From Adiantum capillus-veneris (taxonomy: Eukaryota; Streptophyta; Polypodiopsida; Polypodiales; Pteridaceae): DNA of 62,000 nucleotides. The DNA lies in assembly GCA_014529385.2 (NCBI GenBank), contig CM043958.1:127561317-127623316 (forward strand), written 5' to 3'. The position numbers were made by a program, and so were the translations under genes. Below are positions 52,561 through 62,000 of this stretch, piece by piece. Under the pieces are notes generated by a model that had not been told where the DNA came from, made no database searches, and saw only the letters and a program-made list of their open reading frames with translations. Position 1 is the stretch's first letter. Each line of letters opens with the position of its first letter.

Positions 52561-53610
52561 TCTGACACCATGGTAAAACTAGCGGTATGCTAACTTAGTC
52601 AAAAAAGTTAAAAAATGAGGCAGATGTAAATAATCATGATTATTTATAACTGGCAATTTTCTGCATCTTTTTGGTCAAGTGAGCATGTAAACATGTCTAT
52701 CACATCAATATAATCCTATGAATCAAATTTCATCAAGTTTGGACAGTTTTTTCCCAATTTACACTTAAGTTCACAAAAGTCAGTACAAACTTTAGTTTTT
52801 ACCCAGTTCTTTGCCAGTTTGGTGATCCAAATCCAATGTGCCTTTACAAAAGTTGTTTGTACACATGCAATGAGTCAGTGGTATCAACCTAGGTCAAATT
52901 CGAGCTGAAAATAAATAATCACGATTATTCACTTCAGGCTTAAAATGATCTATTTTTTGCACTTTTCTCATGGACAGTCTTTTCATGAGTTATTTTAAGC
53001 CTATGAATCAAGTGAAAACTTAATTTGGCCTAAAATATCAAGAAAAATTAATTAATATGAGTTTTTGCAAACTCTTGAAATTTTTACGTCAAAGTGTCCT
53101 TGAGCTTACCCACTGGTTCATACAACTTTTAAGCATACTCTCCAGTCGGATTGAGTGGTTTGGAGTCTTTTCGTGCTATTTCTAGCCGTAGACCTGAAAT
53201 TCTTTAACTTCAAATAACAACTCACAATGATTCTTTCGGATAGAGCAATCTTCTGAAATCCACCTCGGATCCTACTTACCCTAGTCCTAGGTTCTCATGC
53301 AATGGGGTTGTGGATAGTGTCCACAAACACTCATTTTCTTGTTTTTTATGGTTTTCTGAGCATTGATCTTAAGACTTGTCCTGTCTATCAATCATTATCA
53401 AAATCCTAATCTAGTTCTACCATCATACAATCCTAAAGGCACTCGACAAGTACGATTACTTCCAAGCTACCTCTACACAGCAAAAGACGACAAGCTTAAG
53501 CTATGCGATTTCTAAAAAGAAAGTTTTTACTTTAGGAGATCCTAGAGGAAGTTAAAGGATAACTTCACAAGACGCTCGTGTTTTTCCCTACTTTAATTAG
53601 GTCTCTTCGA
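52561..53610 (-). other. AB 5' leader
   Basis: About 1 kb of non-coding sequence between primer site and gag, holding two palindromic boxes (listed separately). Confidence 0.7.
52626..52932. repeat. Palindromic boxes in AB 5' leader
   Basis: GTAAATAATCATGATTATTT at 52626 and ATAAATAATCACGATTATTC at 52911, 285 bp apart. Same box family as in C and in AB's inner array. Confidence 0.88.
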
Positions 53611-53631
53611 TCCCCGGCAAGCGGCGCCAAA
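53611..53631 (-). other. Primer-binding site of element AB (Asp-tRNA type)
   Basis: Minus strand TGGCGCCGCTTGCCGGGGA after the LTR end CCCACA. It matches the Athila/Tat Asp-tRNA primer site except for one inserted or changed base. Confidence 0.88.
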
Positions 53632-54592
53632 TGTGGGATGGGTGTCTAACCTCACTCCTATCTTATTGCAGATTTAGCAAGAACCACGATTAAATTGTCA
53701 ATCCATGGGACGAAGATGACTCAACTAGTGCATAGAGGCTACAAGAGGTTGTCAATCTCTTGGATAACAACAAAACTCGCATCTAACTCAAGCTACACTC
53801 AAATGACTGAAATCAACAAAAGCCAATCGCTCATCGGCAAACAAATCACATCTGTTACAACATCAAACGACATCCAAACGTAACGAGACTTCTAGAAAAA
53901 GTTTATAAGACCTAAGCGCACATACTTATGGTCTCAAATCCCACTTTAGGTCAAGTGCCAAAATCGCGATTATTAACAACAGTGGATTTTTGACCTAGTC
54001 ATTTTCGACCCAAAATGCACCTAAATGCTTAGCAATGATGCCCCAATATCCCGCATATGCTTAATTTCTGATGAAATTAGGCCACGGGGCGATGACGCCA
54101 AACGCTACAAAATACCATGCTATGTTGACTTCAATGCGTAAAGATCTTACCTGCAATTGCAATGCAACAAACGTGACGAAATACCATGATGTGTTTACGT
54201 CAATGCATAGAGCTCTTACCTGCAATTGCAATGCAACAAACAAAACTGCAATATGACAACCGGGGAGGGAGTAGGAAGCACGAGAAGGAGAGAAGTGAGC
54301 ACCGTCAGCTCCCGCTGTGTATTTTTTTATCCAAAACTTAATAATAACTTACAAAAATTGGTGTTTATACCTTAGCCAAGGTTTTTGGTGGTCAAGACTA
54401 ATAATTTGGGACCTCTAACTAAAGATAGATCATGACAGGATGATACAATCTGGAAGCTTGTAGCCCCAGCTCATCTATTACAAAGTTTATGTGAAAAATA
54501 GGAGTTACAATATTCCCGACTTATAAAAAAAAGCAAGTGTTTCTACAACGAGAGCTCCGAAAAATGGTATCCGAGTTAGCTTGCTGCTAACA
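53632..54592 (-). repeat. Element AB 5' LTR (961 bp)
   Basis: TGTGGGATGGGTGTC to GCTGCTAACA. Longer than the 3' LTR mainly because of a tandem duplication of about 70 bp at 54110-54245 (TTACCTGCAATTGCAATGCA occurs twice). Box AAATCGCGATTATTAAC at 53961. The differences between the two LTRs show the insertion is not recent. Confidence 0.93.
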
Positions 54593-54597
54593 CTTGG
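54593..54597. repeat. Target site duplication of element AB, right
   Basis: CTTGG after the LTR end GCTGCTAACA; identical to 38386-38390. Confidence 0.93.
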
Positions 54598-55205
54598 TTC
54601 TTCATAATATGAAGTTGATGGAAACATTCTCTGGTTTGTGAGTGTTTCTACCAGCTATGTATATCTAAAAATTGCTCAGTTCTCTTGAGGTAAAGGAGGT
54701 TGTTGGCCCAACACTGTTTGAGGCTTGTCTCCCCCTTGGGTAGCGTTGTTTGGGCCTATTTGGTACCTCAATGGTGGTGGAAATGGTTGCACCCTTGATG
54801 GTCTATACAGCCTTTCACTTATGTAATTCTTGTTGTAGAAACACTCATTTGTCTCATGATTGGTCCACTTTTTCTCGATTGCACACCACTTCAAAACATG
54901 TGGTACATTGACTGCTACTAGTGTGGTTGTCGTACATTTGAGTTTTGTGGATAGATCTGGTTCATCCTTCTAATCACTTCTTTGAACATTTGATCCACAT
55001 TTGGCATGGTTGGATCTTCAACACTAGACTTTGTTGTGGATTCACTTGTGGTGGAAGGGGCACTCAAGTGATGGAAGGCGCACTGCTCTGCTGGTTGTAT
55101 TCTCAACATCTTGTATTACTTCTCCTTAAGACTTACAATTATCAATTAGATACAATGATTCCCTAGTGACTTGCTTAAATGTGGTGTAAGCTTTCAGGTG
55201 TAGTG
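54598..55205 (-). pseudogene. Element F gag, upstream part
   Basis: Minus strand: MPNVDQMFKEVIRRMNQIYP then QNSNVRQPH, and WCAIEKKWTNHETNECFYNK (degenerate knuckle) to TVLGQQPPLPQEN. D has the matching VVIRRINQGYKQNLNVRQPQ and MLGQQPHL. It continues at 38385 beyond AB. Confidence 0.75.
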
Positions 55206-55456
55206 CCTAAACCTTGTCCAAAAATCAATTCTAGATATATAATCAAGCCTATTGTATACTTGATGATACCCTAATCACAAGTCTATCTTTGTAAAGATAC
55301 GAGCATGGGTGAGCTTATCAAATAACTCATCTATTCTCAACAAAAAATACTTGTTCTAAGCAATAAATGTGTTCAATCCATGACAATCTACACACATGCG
55401 CATACTACAATTCTTTTCCTTCACCAATAAGATGGGAGAAGCCCATGGGGAAGAAC
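55206..55456 (-). pseudogene. Ty3 reverse transcriptase fragment
   Basis: Minus strand reads SSPWASPILLVKEKNCSMRM then CVDCHGLNTF, then KYFLLRIDELFDKLTHARIF and TKIDL, stop, LGYHQVYN: the N-terminal RT region with the first catalytic segment of a chromovirus-like element. It is cut at 55456 by the LTR of element C and has no visible partner in the window. Confidence 0.8.
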
Positions 55457-56368
55457 TGTTAGCAGCAAGCTAATCCATATAACATTTTTCGAGAGATTTT
55501 ATTGTAAAAACACTTTATTTTGATAAACCGAGAATATTGTAACTCCTATTTTTCAAGTGGATACTATAATCGATGAGCCGGGTCTATAAGCTTCCAGATT
55601 GTATTAAATTTATTCCTAGTTGGAGCTCCCAGATTATTAGTTTTTGACCAAAGAAACCTTGTCTAAGGCATAAAAGCCAATTTTTGTAAGTTATTGTCAA
55701 GTTTTTGGATAAGAAATACACAGCGTGAGCTAACGACGCTCACTTCTCTCCTTTTCATGCTTCCTACTCCCTTGGCGGTTGTCACATTGCAGTGTCGTCT
55801 GGCGCATTACAACCGTAGGTACGAGCTCTACACATTGGCATAAACATATCATGGTAAACCATAGCTTTTGGCATTGCAGACCCGCGGCCTAATTTCATCC
55901 TAAGTTGGAATTTAAGCTAGGAAATCACAAAGTAAGTATAGGTGGGGTATTGGGGCATCATTGCTAAGCATATAGATACATTCGGGGTAAAAAATGACTA
56001 GGTCAAAAACTCACTGTTGTTAATAATCCTGTTTTTTGCCGTTCATCAAAAGTGAGATTTGAGACCATAAGTATGTGTGCTTAGGTCTTATATATTTATC
56101 CTATAAGTTTCGTAACATTTGGATGTCTTTTGATACTATAACGGTCATGTTTTGTTTGCCGATTAGTGAATAGCTTTTGATGACTTTGTTCATTTGAGTG
56201 TAGCTTGTGTTAGATGCGAGTTGCATGTTGTTTTCCAAGAGATTGACACCCTCTTGTAGCCTCTATGCATTAGTCGAGTCAGCTTTGTCCCATGGATTGA
56301 CAATTATGTTCGTGGTTCTCGCTATGTCTGCAATAAGATAGGAGTGAGGTTAGAAACCCATTCCCACA
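55457..56368 (+). repeat. Element C 5' LTR (912 bp)
   Basis: TGTTAGCAGCAAGCTAA to CCATTCCCACA, the reverse complement type of AB's LTR. The box position reads GTTGTTAATAATCCTG, a decayed copy. Confidence 0.92.
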
Positions 56369-56370
56369 TT

Positions 56371-56388
56371 TGGCGCCATTGCCGGGGA
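56371..56388 (+). other. Primer-binding site of element C (Asp-tRNA type)
   Basis: TGGCGCCATTGCCGGGGA two bases after the LTR end, differing in one base from the usual Athila/Tat site. Confidence 0.92.
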
Positions 56389-57057
56389 TGAATAGACCTG
56401 AACTAGGAAAAAACAAGAGTGTCTTGTGTAGTTGTCCTTTAACTTCCTCTAGAATCACCTAGAGTAAAACTTTCTCTTTAAAACCCCATGGCTTAAGAGT
56501 GTTGTCTTTTGTTGTGTAGAGGTAGCTTGGAAGTAGATTGTACTTGCTAAGTACCTTGTAGGATTGTAGGATTAGGTTAGGATTTTGAGAATGATTGATG
56601 GACAAGATAAGTCTTAAGATCAAAGCTCAAAAAATCATTAAAAACAAGAAAACAAGTGTTTGTGGACACTTTCCACAACTCAATTGCAAAAGAACCTAGG
56701 AGTAGGATAAGTAGAATCCGAGGTAGAATCTAAAATCAGTGCTCCCTCCAAAAGAATCATTTGTGAGTTGTTTATGTGAAGTTGCAGAATTTCAAATCTA
56801 CGGCTTGAATCAACACCAAAAGACTGTCAACCATTGAATCCGGCTGGAGATTATGCTCATAAAAGCTGTATGAACCAGTGGGTAAGCTTAAAGATGCATT
56901 TGAAGTAAATTTTCAAGAGTTTGCAAAAACTCAGAATATTTACATTTTCTTGTGAGCTTAAGTCAAATTAAGTTTGACTTGACTCAGAGGCTTAAAACAT
57001 GTCACACAAAGACTGACCATTGAAAAAATTACAAAAAATGTTCATTTTAGGCCAAAA
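56389..57057 (+). other. Element C leader, LTR-proximal part
   Basis: Non-coding leader before the first palindromic box. Confidence 0.6.
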
Positions 57058-57919
57058 GTAAATAATTGTAATTATTTACTTTCAGCTCAATATTGACCAA
57101 GAGACTCTATGCATGATTATAAATATCTTTTGTGAAGGCTCACAGAATTTGGATCACAAAACATACCAAAAACTTGATAAAAATTACAAGCTATATTGAT
57201 TGTCAATAAATTGAGTTTGACTTGATAAATCCTGTTCAAACTTGGTGAAACTTGACTCAAAGGCTTAGTTTATGGTGCAAAACATGTGTATATGCTCAGA
57301 TGATCAAAATTATACTAAAGTTTACCAGAAGTAAATAAACACAATTATTTACTTTTGTCCAATTTTCAAAAAAATTTGGCCATCCAAGCATACCATAAGT
57401 TCCATCATGTTGTATTGAGCACTTACATCAAATTTGATAAGATTTGGATCTATAAAGTGAAAATTGTGGCTAGATTTGTAAAGTCAGTCTGCAGACACAA
57501 AGCTGTTGACATTTTGAGAAAAGTTTATCCAAACTTGGTGAAACTTGGCTAGGGAGCTTAAGTTGAGTTGCATTATCTGGTTGTATCAACATTTTGGTAA
57601 AAAGCTGCTAAAAAACCCCATAAGTAAATAATCACAATTATTTATATCTACTCACATTTTTGCACAATTGAGTATACCACAAGGTCAAGCATATCAAGTA
57701 GACTCCACATATCAAATTTGGTGAAATTTGGATCACAGAAGTGAGACTTCAACTAGATTCTCAAAACCTAGGTCTGTGGACACTAAACAATTGATAACTT
57801 GGGCAAATATTGTTCAAATTCAGTGAAACTTGTCTATAGACTAAAACAAGGTGTTTTTATGGCAAAACAAGCCTAAAAAGTGAGAAAATTTGAGAAAAGT
57901 AAATGGTCGGATTAGTTAC
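57058..57919. repeat. Four palindromic boxes in C's leader at ~280 bp spacing
   Basis: Boxes at 57058 (TAAATAATTGTAATTATTTA core), 57331, 57624 and 57899 (most decayed), spaced 273, 293 and 275 bp. The intervening text is a diverged repeat: AAATTTGRTRARATTTGGATC and a following AAACTTGG recur in each unit. Confidence 0.9.
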
Positions 57920-58479
57920 TTTTGAGCCCCAGAGACAAGATTTTGGACTTTTGAGCTTGTACAATGCTAGAACAACATAATACAAAGCCACAGGTCAAGT
58001 TTGGGTTCCATCGGATCCAAATTGGTACATGTTAACTCAATTTTCAGGTTGCAAATTATTCCTTTAGCTCTTTGTAAGGGTAGAATCTAAAAGTCTCCTT
58101 TGCTGAATCTTTTAGCTCAGATTGAAGTGATATACACAGAACAATCACAATAGTTAGCAAAAATTGTGCAGTCTTTGTGAAAAAAATTACTAACTTGGTT
58201 AAAACTGACACAGGAATTAGGTTGCAGGCAAAGAATTGAGAGTTTGACAGGAGTTGGATTCAAGTCAAGTGGAAAAAAAGGATAACAATTCAATCCGACG
58301 GTAAGTACTCTATCTAGGGATTAACAAGTCTATATGCACCTTATATTTGGTTGTATACTAGAAAATCAAGGCATATTTGGAGAGACCGCTAGTAGAGTAT
58401 CCACCGAGGGGAGTGTGAATCAAGGTGATCACTTGGGCACTGTCTTAGAATAAGTCTCAGACACTTATTCAGGCTCAAC
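57920..58479 (+). other. Element C leader, gag-proximal part
   Basis: Non-coding sequence between the box array and the first gag-like text; no repeat of the box. Confidence 0.55.
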
Positions 58480-61400
58480 ATCTAAAATTTCTTCCTATTC
58501 GTCTCAATCAGGAAGAGGAACGATAGTGCGATATGAGCACATACTCACCTTTTATAAGACTAATGGTCATGAAGCTCAAGTTTACCGGGATCCTAATGAG
58601 GAGTATGCCATTTGCATTGATGACCATGAAATAGAGTTTGAAGGGAAAATCAGGGCAAACAAACAACGAAAATGTATATGGATAAGAATGAGATTCGGTA
58701 TATAAAGGTTGAAAATCCTGATGTGATAGACAAATGGTGGTTAGAAGTGAATACCATAATTCTGGATATGGCAGCAAAAGAAGGTCCACCAAATTTAGAA
58801 TTCGAGGGGTAGGATCAAGTTGATCTGAAATCTTTGAAACTGATTAGGGCAGATAATCCTAGGATCGGAGTCTATTGCTAGGAAGATAGGAATGTCAAGG
58901 ATCTTTTATGGACCTCTCGTGAAAAATAAGGGCAGTTAACACCCATGAAGATCATCTATAGCTTCAAAATCAAAGACAAGGGTTCAACAGATCTACCAAC
59001 TTACCTATTTAGGGATTGATAACAATAACTTTGTTATGACGAGTCCTGAGGAGGTAGAATAGGCCAAATACCAAGGATACTCTATAAGAGATTGGATATT
59101 GGGACATGGACAACAAACTATTCCAAGAGAAGAACTCTGTGAGAGATGTTTTGGGAGCAATTTTAAAAAACCCAAACCTACCTCATCACAAAGAAAACCG
59201 AGTGACGTTCAAGCCAATCTAGGGCTACATGAGTCACTATTTCCAATAGATTGGTTTGAAGGACTCAAGACAAGACCAACTACCAAAAGAGTTGGAGCTG
59301 AGCCAAATAGATGTGTGAGACTCGCCAATTTTCAAAAATGGATCAAAAAATACAATGGATTAGGTGATCCATATGACCACTTAACAATCTTCAAGTAAGT
59401 TCTAAGAGCAAAACACATATTTGATTTCCACACTCAATTTGAGGGATTTGGAATGAATTTAGAAGGAAAAGCTTTGACATGGTTCCAAAACATTCCACCA
59501 ATGTCAATCATGGATTTAAATACATTAGCTCAAGTATTTGTAGATGCATGTTTCAAGCTGAGATCAAACATAATATGGTAGCTCAAATCTACAGCTTCAA
59601 ACAGAAACAAGGTAAGTCTATTAGGGATTGTGCAACTAGAATGAAGCAATACATTGCAAGATGCCCAGAATTAGAAATACTAACAGAAGAAAGAGTTATG
59701 TCGTTGTTTTTAGAAGGATTGCTAAACAAAGAACTTCATGCTATATTGTATAGCAAGAAGCATATGACCTTAGAAGAGTGTGTATTAGATGCTATTGACT
59801 TGGGAGACAATTGTGATATTTTCAATGAAGAATATGTCCCTAAGGATACTCAGAGTGAGAAAATGGCATCCTCAAAACCAACACAAGTGGGAACAGCTGC
59901 TGCAACACTACTTACACAACCATAAAAGACATTCTCAAAAGGATGAACGAAATGATGAATAACATGCGGAAAGCACCTATGAGAGGACCATGGCAAAGGA
60001 TACCTCAACAGGGACAAATGATTAGGCCACAAAAATGGTGTTCTATTGAGGGTAAATGGACCAACCATGAGACCAATGAGTGCTATTATTGACCAAAGTA
60101 CGATGAAAATGTTCAATATGTGTCCATGAGACCACAAGTACAACCCATGTATAGATATCAACCGATGGGTATGGAAAGACCATAACCAATGTTGGGTCAA
60201 CAACCTCCATATCTTGGACATAATTCAGTGCCTGTAAAGTACATGCATTCCAAAGGAGTCATAGATGAACAACCACTAGTGCCTGCTATACCTTTTTTTG
60301 AGCCTAGTCCATATATAGTAATGGTGGAAGGGGAGTGGTATAATTCACATCCACCTTCAATGAAAGAACCTGTGACTTATGCTACACTAGATCCTACACC
60401 GATGTACTATGTGGCTAATCAAGGTGTTAGACCTTCATTGCCATAATTGTGGTACAGATGATCATTGGAAAAATGAATGCCCATAACCTAACAAGAACAT
60501 TAAGCCAATTGAAGCTTTTTGTACACAATGTTGCAAAAAAGGTGGACACTTCCCTGAAGATTGTCCAAAAAATCCATTGAACAAAGGAAAAGCAGTGGTG
60601 AATGTAGTCCAAGTGATACCTAGTAGCTCTTCAGAGAGTGAACCTATTGTCCCAATTAAGGTGATCACTAGAGCCCAAGCTAAGAAAAAGAAACATAACT
60701 CCTCTGATGAATCAGAGAATAATAAAATTTCCTCTCAAAAGACCAAGAAAAGAAGAATCCAAAGGTATGAGATGAGAAAACAAACACAAAAGGATGAAAT
60801 TGAAGAAAAAGCCAAGAAACTATTCCACAAAAAAGTGAAAGAAACTGGGAGTGAAATCAAAGAAACCATAATGAAATCTGGAGGATCAATTTTGGTAGAC
60901 AAAATTTTTGAGCCAATCAATGCAGCCTTGGAAACTTTCCAAGTGGAACTTAAAGCAGGCCAAAACATGGAAAACAAATGGAAAAACTATCCTTCACCAC
61001 ATATGGAAGCAACTAAGCTTGAAGCTTATTAAAATTTGGTAAGAATTACTCAAGACATGCTGGAAAAACAAAAACCCAAGCTTGAGATTATAGCAAAACC
61101 GGAGGAACTTGTGGAAGAAACCAATAAAGAGAAATCCAAAGTGGTGGTAGAATCCCTCCTTGAAACTAAAGAGCTAGAATTCATAGTATCTGATAGTGAA
61201 GATGCTTTAGATGGAATTCCATTCATGGAGGAATACTTGCCAGGACCTTTATAGGAAAAAGTGAGAGATATTAATGATGGAAGCATAACTTTGAAGGCAG
61301 CTCCTATAGAGGAAGTTTGGTTAGAAAATTTACCTCCTGATATGGACAGTGATATCCAATACTTGTATGGGGATTATGGATCTGAAGCATCAGGAATGTC

Positions 61401-61560
61401 TAAACCATGGACTCTAAAAACACTACCCTCTTACTCAGGAGACAACGAAGATGAATCCATAGTATGTAAAGCCACTCAGGTAAAAAGAGCAGAACAAACT
61501 CTTGAGGTGGAGAACATCCATTCAATCATGTCAAGACCCATTCAATGAACTCTTACTTTG
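58480..61560 (+). pseudogene. Element C gag
   Basis: An N-terminal domain near 58510-58800 (GRGTIVRYEHILTFYKTNGH) is broken by stops. Capsid: RLANFQKWIKKYNGLGDPYD, FDFHTQFEGFGMNLEGKALT, then KHNMVAQIYSFKQKQGKSIR and RVMSLFLEGLLNKELHAILY (59563-59770). Proline-rich stretch, then knuckles CHNCGTDDHWKNEC near 60440 and CTQCCKKGGHFPEDC near 60520. A charged tail 60577-61032 (NVVQVIPSSSSESEPIVPIK, RRIQRYEMRKQTQKDEIEEK) and an acidic spacer to 61548 follow. At least six stops or shifts. Confidence 0.87.
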
Positions 61561-61620
61561 GGAGAACTATTAAAAATCAGACCATATTTATGGAATAATT
61601 TATAGAAAAATCTAGAGAAG

Positions 61621-62000
61621 GTGGGGATAACATGGCTAATCACAAAAGATTTGGGGAAATTGAAACATGAACTGGGTGACAAGGAGATTAGATCCGTCCC
61701 TATGAACAAAGTTGGAGAATACTACGAATGGAAAGAAGGAAAGACAACCCTTCCGGTGAGATATAATGACGTAGAAACCATGGAAATACTGGATAGTGGG
61801 GCTGGCATAGCCATAGCCACAAAAGCAGTATGGGAATCATGGGAAAAACCAGTGATTAGACAAACTCGCATGAAGTTAGAATTGGCAGATGGCCACGTAG
61901 AAAGACCCCTAGGACTGCTTGAAAAAGTGATAGTTAATTCCTATGGAATTGATTATCAATATACTTTGGAAAGAAACTAAACTATCACATCATCTTGGGA
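61621..62000 (+). pseudogene. Element C retropepsin, partial
   Basis: IRSVPMNKVGEYYEWKEGKT, then MEILDSGAGIAIATKAVWES with the DSG active site and ELADGHVERPLGLLEKVIVN. A small deletion near 61965 shifts the frame, after which GKKLNYHIILG reaches the window edge. Aligns with AB 50660-51079. Confidence 0.88.

Larger units (their letters stand above)
38391..54592 (-). mobile_element. Element AB: 16.2 kb Tat-like Ty3 retrotransposon with extra 3' coding region
   Basis: Complete insertion on the minus strand with matching 5 bp duplications. Order from its 5' end: LTR (54592-53632), Asp-type primer site, leader with palindromic boxes, gag (with a deletion), protease, linker, RT, RNase H, two zinc-binding modules, integrase core and C-terminal domain, a second retropepsin-like domain, a Gln/Lys-rich repeat region, a non-coding stretch with three more palindromic boxes, a long extra ORF, polypurine tract, 3' LTR (39254-38391). 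The size and the 3' ORF recall giant Tat/Ogre/Athila elements. Numerous stops and frameshifts make it inactive. Confidence 0.93.
55457..62000 (+). mobile_element. Element C: Tat-like Ty3 retrotransposon, 5' part
   Basis: LTR 55457-56368, Asp-type primer site, leader with palindromic boxes, gag and protease, running off the right edge. It is the same family as AB (LTR ends, box sequence, gag and protease text agree) but lies on the plus strand. Its gag retains the capsid that AB lost, so the two together describe the family. Target duplication cannot be tested because the right end is outside. Confidence 0.92.

Noticed and set aside
55457-62000. Integrated pararetrovirus
   Set aside because: LTRs with TG...CA ends, a 5 bp target duplication in the related AB, and integrase in AB and F show LTR retrotransposons; no movement-protein-like sequence is seen.
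1-62000. tRNA or rRNA genes
   Set aside because: The only tRNA-like signals are primer-binding sites next to LTRs; no cloverleaf or rRNA text was recognised by eye.

Overview
The window looks like intergenic DNA from a land plant with a large, repeat-rich genome. I see no intact single-copy host gene. The evidence is Ty1/copia and Ty3/gypsy LTR elements with initiator-Met-type or Asp-type primer sites, a CACTA element with plant-type TNPD and TNPA-like genes, and a captured fragment of a plant-type heavy-metal-associated (HMA) domain. Almost every coding region is broken by stops or frameshifts. Species cannot be fixed from the sequence; a fern or another big-genome vascular plant is only a guess.

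Layout. 1-1030: decayed Ty3 integrase. 1038-11547: Ty1/copia element (LTR, leader, gag, protease, integrase) split in its leader by a 7.2 kb CACTA transposon (1420-8592). The copia integrase runs straight into a chromovirus integrase tail with a chromodomain (11548-12327), followed by a 1.6 kb LTR (12688-14313) that has internal sequence on both sides, then a gag-like coiled-coil ORF (14728-15896). 15897-33568: 'element D', a minus-strand Tat-like Ty3 element with an AAAGG target duplication and gag plus protease but no reverse transcriptase or integrase. Its left LTR is split by a 5.6 kb terminal-inverted-repeat (TIR) element, and its 3' half holds a chromovirus fragment. 33574-35629: a gag scrap and the 3' end of a related plus-strand element ('E'). 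35640-38385 and 54598-55205: a minus-strand relative ('F'), split by 'element AB' (38391-54592; 16.2 kb; target duplication CTTGG). 55205-55456: reverse-transcriptase scrap. 55457-62000: the 5' part of plus-strand 'element C', which runs off the right edge.

The most interesting material is shared by D, AB, C and F. (1) The leaders carry degenerate ~280 bp tandem units, each centred on a 20-22 bp palindrome: ACATGGATCGCGATCCATGT in D and TAAATAATCGCGATTATTTA in AB and C. The LTR of each family carries a one-sided copy of its own version. (2) AB and F have two H2C2 zinc-binding modules in series between RNase H and the integrase core. (3) AB and F have a second retropepsin-like domain downstream of integrase. 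(4) AB has a long extra ORF next to its 3' LTR, with possible introns and its own upstream palindrome array, like a second transcription unit.

As read, nothing here could transpose on its own. The CACTA TNPD lacks its catalytic centre, D lacks pol, F lacks protease and RT, and AB and C carry many stops. The window is best read as nested layers: CACTA into copia; TIR element into D; D into a gag-like ORF; AB into F; C into an RT scrap.
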